A DNA stretch of 43,425 bases from Gammaproteobacteria bacterium (GTDB lineage: Bacteria; Pseudomonadota; Gammaproteobacteria; Eutrophobiales; Eutrophobiaceae), in assembly GCA_021773215.1 (NCBI GenBank), contig JAJFKM010000058.1, forward strand, positions 1-43,425. Reading direction: 5' to 3'. Shown here in pieces: positions 1 to 9,273 of this stretch. The position numbers and the translations under genes are program-made. The notes below the pieces were generated by a model. That model was given only the letters and a program-made list of their open reading frames with translations. It had not been told where the DNA came from and ran no database searches. The number at the start of each line of letters is the position of its first letter. The first letter of the stretch is position 1.

Positions 1-251
<251 letters not shown>

Positions 252-352
252 ATAATGCTCAAGCAGTTTGTTGTGCACTATAATAATGCAAATACTTTAA
301 TCAGTTTTCCGAACGCGGGAATGTTGTTAGATAACAGCATTCTCCAACAAAT

Positions 353-469
353 TGCCTGGCGGCAATAGCGAGCGTGAACCACCCGATCCCATTTCGAACT
401 CGGAAGTGAAACCGTTTAGCGCCGATGATAGTGTGGGAGTTCCCATGTGAAAGTAGGTCACTGCCAGGC
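353..469 (+). rRNA. 5S ribosomal RNA
   Basis: The segment begins TGCCTGGCGGC and ends with the complementary CTGCCAGGC, giving the closing helix of 5S rRNA. It contains the conserved internal stretch CCCATTTCGAACTCGGAAG. It lies about 100 bases after 23S and is followed by a terminator, the normal end of an rRNA operon. No tRNA is visible in the 23S-5S spacer. Confidence 0.97.
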
Positions 470-483
470 TCTTATTTTAATTA

Positions 484-515
484 AATCCTCGACTATTTAG
501 TCGGGGATTTTTTTT
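484..515 (+). terminator. Rho-independent terminator of the rRNA operon
   Basis: An 8-bp stem (TCCTCGAC pairing with GTCGGGGA, one G-T pair) around a short TATTTA loop is followed directly by a run of eight to nine T residues. It sits 15 bases after 5S rRNA and would end rRNA transcription. Confidence 0.85.
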
Positions 516-600
516 ACATTCTTTTTTTATGATGCATTGCAACATCTGTCTTAGTATCATATTCAGCATGTAAAAATTACATAATAATTGGTTTTATATA

Positions 601-634
601 TAACTAATGAGTCTAAAAATATACTTATTAGTTA
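601..634. promoter_or_regulatory. Inverted repeat upstream of the flavoprotein gene
   Basis: A perfect 8-bp inverted repeat, TAACTAAT and ATTAGTTA, is separated by 18 AT-rich bases and lies about 70 bases before the ATG at 705. The spacing suits an operator. The region is so AT-rich that chance is possible, and no regulator is suggested by the sequence. Confidence 0.25.
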
Positions 635-704
635 CTTTTATGAATAACAATGAACGGGTAAATTACCTCCGATATTTCATTTCTACATATAAGGTATTAA
701 ATTT

Positions 705-3700
705 ATGAGTTCTTCAAATCCATGTCGCGGAGAAAGGCCGGACAGGGATATATACTTGGGTGTGCCCGGGTTTTCCTACAATGATCTATATTCCCCAATT
801 CGTTTAAAAGAATTACACGCCGTTTTTACTAAAGAAGTTAGGCAAAGTGCCCCTGAGCTTGCTGACAAATTTCAGTATTATGAATCTTGCCAAGGAGAAG
901 GGATTAAACCACAGGACGTATCTAGTTTATTGGTACAAATAGCTCCATATGTGGGTCGTTTCATTGCTAAGTTGTTTCAAGTTGAGGACATACATGAGCA
1001 GCAACGAGAGCACATTGAAGATGAATTTAATACGGTGTTTGCATTCCACAATAAAATAGTCTCAAAAGTTGGCGCGAAGTTTAAACAAAGTACGGTTAGC
1101 GATTTTGATAGTGAGAAAGTTTGGTCTGATTTAGATTTATTACGCTTAGTTGCCTTTGAAGATGAACTTCAAAATAAAGATCTTGAAAAGGATATAGCAT
1201 CGATAGGTTTAAAGTTGTTTGATCTTCATGAGCATTACCAATCAGTGTCAAAAGGTAAAACAAATGCGGATAATGCTATTGATGTTGATACAAACAACTT
1301 ACGTACCAAGTTTAAAAAACATCCAGAAGCAAAGAAAGTATTTGCAGAAAGTTTGTCTAAGCCAACTAATACAGAATTTATTGAAAGCCTGATAAGGTGT
1401 ATCGAACACTGGGTTCTTATAGCGCAACACGATGAACGATGCAAAGACTGGTCTTGTTTTAAATTTCCTAAGAAAACCGATTTTGAATATTTAGTCAAAC
1501 ACCAAAATCGGGAGAAAGACGGCTATAAAGCTTGGGTTTGTGAAGAACATGAACTTAGTCATCGAGATGGATTTAGTTTAACTGACCCTCGTTACAATGA
1601 ACGAGAAACACTTTATGAAGTGGAACATTGTATCTACTGTCATGAAAGGGATACTGATTCCTGTTCAAAAGGAATGCGTAATAAGCGCAGTCAGGAGTTT
1701 AAGAAAAATCCTCTAGGTGAAACCATTCTCGGTTGCCCTTTAGGTGAGAAGATTTCTGAGATGCATATCGTTAAGCGTCAGGGTGATAATATAGGTGCAC
1801 TCGCAATTGTTATTATTGATAACCCAATGTGCCCTGGTACAGGTCACCGTATCTGTAACGATTGTATGCGCGGTTGTATCTATCAAAAAACAGAAGCAGT
1901 CAATATTCCTCAAATTGAAACGAATGTTCTAACAGATGTTTTATTCATGCCCTACGGTTTTGAAATTTACAGTTTATTGACTCGATGGAATCCTTTAAAT
2001 ATAAAACGACCGTACTCTTTACCATATAACGGAAAAAATACCTTGGTTGTTGGCATGGGGCCAGCTGGATATACCTTAAGCCATTATCTTCTAAATGAAG
2101 GTTTTGGTGTTGTGGGTATTGATGCACTTAAGATAGAGCCATTGTCAGAAGAGCTCGTAGGTGGGAACGGAAAATTACCACAACCGATTCGTGATTTTGA
2201 AACATTATATGAACAACTTGATGAGCGCGTATTGAGTGGGTTTGGTGGTGTTGCCGAATATGGTATTACCGTGCGTTGGGATAAAAATTTTCTAAAAGTG
2301 ATTTATCTTAACTTGATAAGGCGTGATGCATTTCGATGTTTTGGCGGTGTTCGTTTTGGTGGAACGCTTACTATTGAAGATGCCTGGGAGTTAGGTATCG
2401 ATCATATTGCACTTGCCAGTGGTGCGGGTAAGCCAACGATCATTGATCTAAAAAATAATCTGATTCGTGGTATCCGTAAGGCTTCAGATTTCCTTATGGC
2501 GTTGCAACTCTCCGGGGCATCAAAAGCCAGCTCAATGGCAAATCTACAAGTTCGATTACCAGCAGGTGTGATCGGTGGCGGTCTAACGGCCATTGATACC
2601 ACGACTGAAGTGCTGGCTTATTATCCTGTTCAAGTTGAAAAAATATTGAAGCGTTATGAAAGGTTGATCGAGGTCAATGGCGAATCTAGTGTCCGTTATG
2701 TTTATGACAGTGAAGAAATAGAAATACTGGATGAATTTCTGGGGCATGGTAGAGAAATAAGAGCGGAAAGAGAACGCGCCACTGTTGCAGGTGAAAAACC
2801 AAATTTTCCTAAGCTGATAAATAAATGGGGCGGGGTTAGTTTGTTTTATCGCAAGGGAATAAAAGATTCTCCTGCATATAGACAAAACCATGAAGAGGTC
2901 TATGAAGCGTTAAAAGAAGGTATAGAACTCGCTGAAGGTATGAACCCTATTGAAGCTATTGAAGATAAATATGGTGCATTGATGTCTGTTAAGTTTTCCA
3001 AGTTAATAGAAAAAGATGGTTCATGGAAAAATGCAGGAGAGGAAAAAGAAATTCCACTCAAGAGCATGTTCATAGCTGCAGGTACGTCACCAAACACCAT
3101 TTATCAGCAAGAATTTCCGGCGACGTTTAAAATGGATAAAAAATATTTTCAACGCTATGAGCCTAATTGGTCTGATGAAGACCTGCCTGAAATGGTGCCT
3201 ATGGACGATACGCTCTCTCCAAAACTTGGTAAGCCAGCACCATTCACCTCATATCAAAAAAACGGAAAATTTGTTTCATTTTATGGTGATAATCATCCTG
3301 TATATGCAGGCAATGTTGTTAAGGCAATGGCCAGTGCCAAAGATGGTTATCCGTACATTGTAAAATTATTCGAAAGAGAAATTAATGCACTCACTCCTGA
3401 GGCAAGTGAATTACGTCAGGCAGCTTTGGAAAAGTTCTTTGCCAGATTGGATGAAAAATTATTAGCTACAGTAGTGGAGGTTAATCGCCTTACTCCGACA
3501 ATTATTGAAATAATTGTGCATGCTCCTTTGCAAGCCGAAAAGTTTGAACCGGGTCAGTTTTATCGTGTTCAAAATTATGAATATCTAGCTCCAGAAATAG
3601 AAGGCACAGTTCTAGCTTCAGAAGGCCTAGCTTTAACAGGAGCCTGGGTTGATAAAGAAAAAGGTTTGATTTCTCTGATTGCATTAGAAATGGGAAGCTC

Positions 3701-4463
3701 ATCAAGATTATGTGCCTTATGGCAACCAGGGGATCCTGTTGTCATCATGGGAGTTACAGGTGCACCGACAGAAACCGTCAAAAATAAAACTGTCATGTTA
3801 GTTGGCGGCGGTCTCGGTAATGCGGTCCAATTTTCTATTGGTAAAGCATTTCGTGCAGCTGGAAATAAGGTGATCTATTTTGCCGGTTATAAATATGCAA
3901 CGGATGTTTTCAAAGTAAGTGAGATTGAAGCAGCGTCGGATGAGGTTGTCTGGTCTGTTGACCCTGGACAAGATGTCGTGTCGATCAAGACGACACGTCC
4001 TCAAGACAAGACGATTGTAGGCAATATCCTTGAATCTATCGAAGCCTATGCAAGAGGTGATTTAGGTAAAGTTGATATAGCCTTACAGGATGTTGATCAT
4101 ATGATTGTTATTGGTTCAGATCGTATGATGGCTGCTGTAAAGGAAGCACGTCATGGACGTTTAAAGGAGTATTTCAATCCTGAGCATGTAGCAATTGGTT
4201 CTATCAATTCACCAATGCAATGCATGATGAAAGGTGTCTGTGCCCAATGTCTTTGTAAACATATTGACCCGGATACCGGGGAGGAATATTTTGTATATTC
4301 TTGTTCGAATCAGGATCAGGAGCTTGATCGTGTTGATTTTCCAAATTTGAATTCGCGCTTGCGCCAAAATACTGTTCAGGAGAAGCTATCTGCACTCTGG
4401 CTTGAATATATCCTGTCAAAAAAGGTGAACGAACCTGACTACAGGAAAAGTGAATCCAGATAA
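705..4463 (+). CDS. Multidomain FAD/NAD(P) oxidoreductase with PyrK-like [2Fe-2S] C-terminus
   Basis: The protein has 1252 residues. Residues 1-300 match nothing I know. Cysteines at 309, 312, 320, 344, 376, 384, 387 and 391 suggest iron-sulfur sites like those preceding the flavin domain of GltD/NfnB proteins. A first FAD Rossmann motif, VVGMGPAGYT, is near 448, and a second, GVIGGGLTAID, at 621-631. This is the pyridine nucleotide-disulfide oxidoreductase fold. Residues about 915-1150 look like a ferredoxin reductase domain (PGQFYRVQ near 950, VGGGLGNAV near 1033). A C-terminal cysteine set at 1173, 1179, 1182, 1184 and 1200 resembles the [2Fe-2S] site of PyrK/NfnA. The order is therefore NfnB-like then NfnA-like in one chain, suggesting electron transfer between NAD(P)H and another carrier; the partner is unknown. 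An AAGGT ribosome-binding site precedes the ATG. It stands alone after the rRNA operon. Confidence 0.85.
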   Translation: MSSSNPCRGERPDRDIYLGVPGFSYNDLYSPIRLKELHAVFTKEVRQSAPELADKFQYYESCQGEGIKPQDVSSLLVQIAPYVGRFIAKLFQVEDIHEQQREHIEDEFNTVFAFHNKIVSKVGAKFKQSTVSDFDSEKVWSDLDLLRLVAFEDELQNKDLEKDIASIGLKLFDLHEHYQSVSKGKTNADNAIDVDTNNLRTKFKKHPEAKKVFAESLSKPTNTEFIESLIRCIEHWVLIAQHDERCKDWSCFKFPKKTDFEYLVKHQNREKDGYKAWVCEEHELSHRDGFSLTDPRYNERETLYEVEHCIYCHERDTDSCSKGMRNKRSQEFKKNPLGETILGCPLGEKISEMHIVKRQGDNIGALAIVIIDNPMCPGTGHRICNDCMRGCIYQKTEAVNIPQIETNVLTDVLFMPYGFEIYSLLTRWNPLNIKRPYSLPYNGKNTLVVGMGPAGYTLSHYLLNEGFGVVGIDALKIEPLSEELVGGNGKLPQPIRDFETLYEQLDERVLSGFGGVAEYGITVRWDKNFLKVIYLNLIRRDAFRCFGGVRFGGTLTIEDAWELGIDHIALASGAGKPTIIDLKNNLIRGIRKASDFLMALQLSGASKASSMANLQVRLPAGVIGGGLTAIDTTTEVLAYYPVQVEKILKRYERLIEVNGESSVRYVYDSEEIEILDEFLGHGREIRAERERATVAGEKPNFPKLINKWGGVSLFYRKGIKDSPAYRQNHEEVYEALKEGIELAEGMNPIEAIEDKYGALMSVKFSKLIEKDGSWKNAGEEKEIPLKSMFIAAGTSPNTIYQQEFPATFKMDKKYFQRYEPNWSDEDLPEMVPMDDTLSPKLGKPAPFTSYQKNGKFVSFYGDNHPVYAGNVVKAMASAKDGYPYIVKLFEREINALTPEASELRQAALEKFFARLDEKLLATVVEVNRLTPTIIEIIVHAPLQAEKFEPGQFYRVQNYEYLAPEIEGTVLASEGLALTGAWVDKEKGLISLIALEMGSSSRLCALWQPGDPVVIMGVTGAPTETVKNKTVMLVGGGLGNAVQFSIGKAFRAAGNKVIYFAGYKYATDVFKVSEIEAASDEVVWSVDPGQDVVSIKTTRPQDKTIVGNILESIEAYARGDLGKVDIALQDVDHMIVIGSDRMMAAVKEARHGRLKEYFNPEHVAIGSINSPMQCMMKGVCAQCLCKHIDPDTGEEYFVYSCSNQDQELDRVDFPNLNSRLRQNTVQEKLSALWLEYILSKKVNEPDYRKSESR

Positions 4464-4578
4464 TTATTAAACTTAGCTTAAAAAATAGTGTCAATGATGT
4501 TATTGGTAACGCTGTCCATAAGATATTAGTTTCGTGTGTTTACTGACAGTAGTTTCAGCAGCATTAATAGAGAATATT

Positions 4579-5181
4579 ATGTTACGAGATGTTTATTTAT
4601 TAAAAAATAAAGCAGTTAATAATTCACTATTAACGGCTTTATTTTTGGTGGTTATTTTAATTTCTATAGTTAAAGCCGAAGAAGATAGTAGCATTGATAT
4701 AACCACTGATAAAACGGTCAATCAATACTTGGAGAAGATTTCTAAAATTGAAATGACTCATGGCCCACATGATGCGGCTATAGAAGAAAACCTTATTAGC
4801 CTGTCAATGATATACAAAGAGCAAGGTGATCATATAAAGAGGCTCGAGGTATTAAATCAAGCTTTGAATCTCCATCGTCGTAATTATGGTTTAGAAAGTA
4901 AAGGACAACTTGGGATTGTTGAACACATAATTTCTACGAATATTAACTTAGAGGACTGGAAGGCATTGGATCAGAGCTACGAATACTTTTACTGGGTTAA
5001 CAGACGCATATATGGAACGGGATCTTTAGATTTATTACCAGCACTAAATCGTGTTATGGAATGGAAACTGGATGTTATTAAGAGAGGTTTGTTCGGACAT
5101 CCTGAAATCATTAAGCATCAAGCTACAGATTTGTTAAGGAAAATAAGAAAAGTTAGAGAAATTAATTCTGGAGAAACATAA
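4579..5181 (+). CDS. Exported TPR-like protein of unknown function
   Basis: I place the start at the ATG at 4579 (MLRDVYLL), which has AGAGAA upstream and gives a 200-residue protein with a hydrophobic export signal (LLTALFLVVILISIVKA). An in-frame GTG at 4534 would add 15 residues ahead of the signal and is less likely. The mature part is mostly helical. The segment ISLSMIYKEQGDHIKRLEVL followed by NQALNLHRRNYG resembles a tetratricopeptide pair, as in Kinesin-light-chain-like TPRs. There are no catalytic motifs. It converges with the M48 protease gene, with 26 bases between the stop codons, so it is probably not part of that operon. The function is unknown. Confidence 0.7.
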   Translation: MLRDVYLLKNKAVNNSLLTALFLVVILISIVKAEEDSSIDITTDKTVNQYLEKISKIEMTHGPHDAAIEENLISLSMIYKEQGDHIKRLEVLNQALNLHRRNYGLESKGQLGIVEHIISTNINLEDWKALDQSYEYFYWVNRRIYGTGSLDLLPALNRVMEWKLDVIKRGLFGHPEIIKHQATDLLRKIRKVREINSGET

Positions 5182-5207
5182 TTCTTCCTCTACATTAAAT
5201 GCGTGAT

Positions 5208-5891
5208 TTAGTTGCTTAAACGACGAGCTAACGACTTGAGTACAGTGACACGTTCAATACTCGATGGATGAGAAATATTAAAGCTAGAAGTGCTTGTTTT
5301 CTTAGATAATTTATAAAGTGCTTCCTGTAATGCTACAGCACCTTTAGGATCGTAACCTGCTTCGACCGCCCAAATCGCACCAAGATAATCAGCTTCACGT
5401 TCATTGTCTCGACTATAACGAGTATTTGCAGCAGAAAAATCTTTCCCGCGGTTTTTTTCGATATTCTTCTTGCTAATTTCACCATGGTTTAATTTTAAAT
5501 GCGCGAGTTCATGCCCAATCAGTGCTGCAGCTATATCCAGGTTGTCACCTAATATGTCTAGCATAGCAAAATTGATAGCAACAAAGTTTGCTCCATCTTC
5601 TGTAGAACCTGCAAAGGCGTTTGCTAGCGAGCCGTCTACAATAAGAAACTCTGCGTGTATTTCAGATGCCTCAGCAATGCTACTCATTACTGCATATAAA
5701 TAGACCATCTGTCTTGCGCTGATTGTTTTTATTAAACGGTCTTGTTCATTTCTTAACTTGATGTTTTCTACTGATGAGCGAGCAAGATCACTTACCCGCC
5801 AGGAATAAATAGGAGATTCGGCATATACATGTATAGTAAATATGCCGAATAAAATTGGGACCAATAAATAATTAGTAAGTTGGCTGGGCAT
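5208..5891 (-). CDS. Exported M48-family zinc metalloprotease
   Basis: This 227-residue protein has an N-terminal signal peptide (LLVPILFGIFTIHVYA). It carries the zinc-protease motif HELAH at 127-131, the third metal ligand in EREAD near 166, and the HPS motif at 208-210 typical of M48 enzymes such as LoiP, YcaL and BepA. It lacks the long C-terminal TPR region of BepA, so it is a compact periplasmic M48 enzyme. Family members degrade or proofread misassembled envelope proteins. It is the last gene of the twelve-gene block and its start overlaps the stop of the preceding lipoprotein gene by one base, implying co-translation. A likely role is quality control or processing of the envelope complex encoded upstream; this is inference. 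Confidence 0.88.
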   Translation of the reverse strand: MPSQLTNYLLVPILFGIFTIHVYAESPIYSWRVSDLARSSVENIKLRNEQDRLIKTISARQMVYLYAVMSSIAEASEIHAEFLIVDGSLANAFAGSTEDGANFVAINFAMLDILGDNLDIAAALIGHELAHLKLNHGEISKKNIEKNRGKDFSAANTRYSRDNEREADYLGAIWAVEAGYDPKGAVALQEALYKLSKKTSTSSFNISHPSSIERVTVLKSLARRLSN

Positions 5892-6547
5892 TAATTTAAG
5901 AATTCTTTTAATTGTGTGGCCATTCCATCACAAGCATGTGATTTGACACTCGCTAAAAGAGGAATGGGTAATATCACGGCAGGTAGAAAGGATGTGCCTT
6001 GTGTCTGTGTATGGATCTTTCCTGATACGGATGTGTTTTTTAAATTCCATATCTTAGCTTCATAAATTGCTTCATCTTTCCATGTAGCAAAACCAAAACA
6101 ACCCGCGGGGCCGCCTACGCAGGATATTGCTCCGGATTTATCAATAGTTTTTGTATTACCTTCAATCCAGATAAAGTAATTAATTTTATAATCTGTTAGT
6201 TTTTTTAAAATATTTGGGTGTTGTATTAATTTATCAAGGTTTTTTACATTCATCGGCGCTGTACTAGGATCAAAATAAGGATACATGCTATCGATAAACT
6301 GTTGTTCAGGTATTACGTTAAGTCTTCCTTCTCCCGCAGACAATTGCTTTCCAATACAGCTGATATAATCCAGTTCAGTTTCATGTTGGCTGAGGTGTCT
6401 GCGGCCCAATAGCACAATGGAATCTGTATCAGCTAACTTAATATTATTGGTTGATTTATGTTCGTCGACTATCGTTACTGTATTGCAGCCAACAATAATT
6501 AGGCCTATGAATGTAATAAATAAAATTCTACTGAAAAGAATTAGCAT
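5891..6547 (-). CDS. Lipoprotein of the VWA/TolQ block
   Basis: The 218-residue product begins with a hydrophobic signal and a lipobox ending at Cys21 (LIIVGC). The mature part contains several cysteines (DYISCIGKQL, AISCVGGPAGCFGF, SHACDGMATQ) that could form disulfides. A central segment, INYFIWIEGNT, followed by a beta-rich stretch ending in AKIWNLKNTSVSGK, resembles small periplasmic lipoproteins that report or bind envelope components, but I recognise no family. It lies between another lipoprotein gene (9-base gap) and the M48 protease gene (one-base overlap). It is probably anchored to the outer or inner membrane; residue 2 after Cys is Asn, which does not indicate inner-membrane retention. 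Its function is unknown. Confidence 0.75.
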   Translation of the reverse strand: MLILFSRILFITFIGLIIVGCNTVTIVDEHKSTNNIKLADTDSIVLLGRRHLSQHETELDYISCIGKQLSAGEGRLNVIPEQQFIDSMYPYFDPSTAPMNVKNLDKLIQHPNILKKLTDYKINYFIWIEGNTKTIDKSGAISCVGGPAGCFGFATWKDEAIYEAKIWNLKNTSVSGKIHTQTQGTSFLPAVILPIPLLASVKSHACDGMATQLKEFLN

Positions 6548-6556
6548 ATTTAATGA

Positions 6557-7177
6557 TTATTTAGGTCTAGCTTCAATCCATTCATTTATAGCAGGATCCG
6601 ATTGAAATGAAACAATAAGCTTTGCCGCTAAATCTCTATACGCTTCATTTGTAGAGATAACCAGGCCTTCTCTTTCATCTAACAAGAAGTCGATTGATGT
6701 ATTGGGTAGTGATTTTCCATAACCCGACAAATTCAAATCGGTAATGAATTCCCCATCGGCTTTCTGAATATGAATAATATATTTTATCCATGTCTCATGA
6801 ATTTTTGTCTTCGTTTCATAGGGCAATGCGAATTGTATATCTTTTATCTCGGGAACAATCACGGCATCGTAGTGTTGATAATTAGCTTCATCCAGATTAT
6901 TAATTGTTTCAATAGTATTAAACATCGATGGCAATACTTGATCAAATATTGCTATTTGTGATGGACCAATGGTGATAGCCCAATTCCTTCTATCGTCGTT
7001 ATTTTCTGTGTAGACATATTCGCGTAAGGATTCCTCATAAAAGATAGCCATATTTAGTGGTAATTTTGTATCGATTGGCTGTGGTATATCCAGATTGGTT
7101 TCCAAGACCATGGATTGTTCGCAAGCTGTTAACAGTAATAGACAACATAGAAAAAAAGTGAGTGATAATTTTTTCAT
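6557..7177 (-). CDS. Lipoprotein of the VWA/TolQ block
   Basis: I start at the ATG at 7177 (MKKLSLTF) rather than the TTG one codon earlier. The stop of the VWA gene and this ATG share a base (TGATG), implying translational coupling. The 206-residue product has a short signal and lipobox (LLLLTAC). The mature region contains MAIFYEESLREYVY, then a SQIAIFDQVLPSMF segment and a DAVIVPEI strand. This pattern is like lipoproteins that carry a CsgG- or LptE-type alpha/beta fold with a conserved nonpolar strand, but I cannot assign a family. No catalytic residues are evident. The position between the VWA anchor genes and a second lipoprotein gene suggests a structural envelope subunit. Confidence 0.75.
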   Translation of the reverse strand: MKKLSLTFFLCCLLLLTACEQSMVLETNLDIPQPIDTKLPLNMAIFYEESLREYVYTENNDDRRNWAITIGPSQIAIFDQVLPSMFNTIETINNLDEANYQHYDAVIVPEIKDIQFALPYETKTKIHETWIKYIIHIQKADGEFITDLNLSGYGKSLPNTSIDFLLDEREGLVISTNEAYRDLAAKLIVSFQSDPAINEWIEARPK

Positions 7178-8169
7178 CAATTCAGTCCAATGAAAGTGCC
7201 ACCATTATTCTGACCAACTTCACGCATTAATGTTGCATATCTCTGACTGGTAATCTGGAAATGTTCAGGAGCATTTGCTGGTATAGGAAAGCCAACGCCA
7301 TGAATACGGATTTTTGTATTTCCTTTGCTGTCTTTTGGATTCAGCCTGTCGATAGTCTTTACGACATCAGTTATAGATTTGCCAGTAAATTCATCGCCAA
7401 AGACATAAATGCTTATTTTTTTATTTGGGTCATAAAAAGTACTGATGGCGCGCGTGATTCCTTCAACTGGGCTACTGTTGCTAAAGGTATTCCATCTTTG
7501 AAGATTACTAATCATTGCTCGACGACGACCTGGTGTGTCTGGAATCCATTTCCCGCGGTATTGTGAAAATAGATAACTACCCATATCGCTCATGATTTGT
7601 AAGCCTTTTACATTAGGGTAGACGTCCAGAGTAGTAGTCAGTTGTTTAATCATTTTTCCCCAGTTTACCTGCACCATACTACCGGAGGTATCGATGATGA
7701 ATATAATATATTCACTATCGACGGGGATACCTCCAACAAGATCTGTGTCTGCATTTTTTAGTTTGGCTAAAAGACGCTGCATTTCTATGGTCAAAGATTG
7801 TTTTGCTGACTCAAATTGATCCGTAATACTTGATTGCACGGAAGAATTATCTTGCAGGTTGCTGATTTCATTATCGACACTATTTTTATCTCGTTTGAGA
7901 CGCGCGATACGCTGTTTCCATTCAGAAAGTTGTTCTTTCGCATCAGTCATATCACGATTTAAGATATTGGTTTGTCCTCTTATCTCAAACAATTGTTTTT
8001 GCAAATTTCGAACTAAACCATTATCGGTCGTTTCAGGAGCAGCCTCTATACTCGCTGCCGGTATACCAGTTTTAGTGATCACTAATAAAAGTATAATGGC
8101 ACCAAATCCACAAGTAATGATATCCAGGAAAGACAAACTGAAAATTTCTGTATCGCGACGTTTTTTCAT
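7177..8169 (-). CDS. VWA protein with TolR/MotB-like transmembrane anchor (second of pair)
   Basis: The start is the ATG at 8169, five bases after the stop of the upstream VWA gene; a TTG at 8184 would overlap that gene. The 330-residue protein opens with a basic tip and one membrane segment, FSLSFLDIITCGFGAIILLL, with Asp16 at its beginning, as in ExbD, TolR and MotB anchors. A coiled coil follows (about 55-140), then a von Willebrand factor A domain with a DTSGSM metal site at 160-165 and GDEF later. The usual third metal-site threonine appears to be replaced by serine (FSNSSPVEG), so metal binding may be weakened. The topology would place the VWA domain in the periplasm. It pairs with the next VWA gene and the channel gene. 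Confidence 0.85.
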   Translation of the reverse strand: MKKRRDTEIFSLSFLDIITCGFGAIILLLVITKTGIPAASIEAAPETTDNGLVRNLQKQLFEIRGQTNILNRDMTDAKEQLSEWKQRIARLKRDKNSVDNEISNLQDNSSVQSSITDQFESAKQSLTIEMQRLLAKLKNADTDLVGGIPVDSEYIIFIIDTSGSMVQVNWGKMIKQLTTTLDVYPNVKGLQIMSDMGSYLFSQYRGKWIPDTPGRRRAMISNLQRWNTFSNSSPVEGITRAISTFYDPNKKISIYVFGDEFTGKSITDVVKTIDRLNPKDSKGNTKIRIHGVGFPIPANAPEHFQITSQRYATLMREVGQNNGGTFIGLN

Positions 8170-8174
8170 AATAA

Positions 8175-9269
8175 TTATGGCCAATCCTTGGATGGACTCA
8201 TAAATGACCCTTGAGTTGCACGCGATAATCGCCAGTAGGCAATTGCAGCATACGGGTCGCCTTCGATGGGTGTAAGAATTATGTTTACCGGGGTGCGTCC
8301 TGGTAGTTTCTTAACAGCGCTGTTAAAAAGTTTGGCGCGATCTTTTCCTGAAATGGTCGATTTTCGTGATGATTTTGAACCTTGGGTAGGAAAACCATCA
8401 GTGATCAAATAAATATTATCAGGTTTCGGGTTGAGTTGATTTGCAGCAATAAAAGCTTTTTCCAGATTGGTGCCTTTTTCCGGTACTAAACTTGTCAAGG
8501 TTTTAAATGTAGTATCAAGCTTGGTCTTATCCCGCACGTTTAGCCATTGCCCTTTAGTCTTTGGCGCTAATGCATATGTGTCAGTATTGAAATGATAAAT
8601 TTGAAATTGACTGTCGAGTGGGAATTTAGCACTTAACCATTCTACGATCTTGATAGTGTGTTGCCACTTTGGTGATTGGCGTTTACGTGTCTCTGACATA
8701 TTGCGGCGCCGTAAGATATTAACGATTGATTCATCCAACATACTGGCTGAACTATCAACTAGTATTAACAGCCGTTTGCCACTCATTTTTAAGCCGGATA
8801 CGTAGGCTCGGTCACCATCACCTGAGAATTTACGCGATGCTTCTCCTTTTTCTTCTAGCATTTTTTCCAGATTCTTTTTCTGCTGTTCTAATTTGACCAG
8901 ATCTGTTTTTAGTGAATCGAGTTCTGTGTTATTACTCGCAGCTAATAAAGTATCTTGTTGCCCACTTAGTGCATCAATCTCTTCTGTAATTTTTCTAGCA
9001 AGCCCTTCAGTGATGACGATCTGTTCTTTTACGTCTTCTATTGTATTTTTGACGTCAACGAGATTTAATTTACCTATTCGTATTTCCTCTTCCAATAATG
9101 TGACCTCTGATTGAAAGTCAGGTGCGTCAGCAGGATGAGGTATGGTTATGTCACTGTCAATATTGTGTTTGATTATCAGAAACAATAATACTGCGGCACC
9201 AAAGCCACAAGACATGATGTCAAGGAATGACAAACTGAATGGGGTAAGTTGGCGCCGGTTGCGGGCCAT
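8175..9269 (-). CDS. VWA protein with TolR/MotB-like transmembrane anchor (first of pair)
   Basis: The protein has 364 residues. After MARNRRQLTP comes the membrane anchor FSLSFLDIMSCGFGAAVLLF with Asp17. It is nearly identical to the anchor of the following VWA protein, while the rest of the two proteins diverges. A long coiled coil (about 52-143) leads to a VWA domain with a complete metal site: DSSASM at 172-177, the threonine in EKGTNLEKA, and the aspartate in LITDGF. The Asp at the membrane entry followed by about 18 nonpolar residues matches the proton-path anchor of ExbD/TolR/MotB, but no OmpA-like peptidoglycan domain or TolR periplasmic domain follows. It is separated by only four bases from the preceding Hsp70-fold gene. 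I infer a stator-like partner of the TolQ homologue. Confidence 0.87.
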   Translation of the reverse strand: MARNRRQLTPFSLSFLDIMSCGFGAAVLLFLIIKHNIDSDITIPHPADAPDFQSEVTLLEEEIRIGKLNLVDVKNTIEDVKEQIVITEGLARKITEEIDALSGQQDTLLAASNNTELDSLKTDLVKLEQQKKNLEKMLEEKGEASRKFSGDGDRAYVSGLKMSGKRLLILVDSSASMLDESIVNILRRRNMSETRKRQSPKWQHTIKIVEWLSAKFPLDSQFQIYHFNTDTYALAPKTKGQWLNVRDKTKLDTTFKTLTSLVPEKGTNLEKAFIAANQLNPKPDNIYLITDGFPTQGSKSSRKSTISGKDRAKLFNSAVKKLPGRTPVNIILTPIEGDPYAAIAYWRLSRATQGSFMSPSKDWP

Positions 9270-9273
9270 CTTC

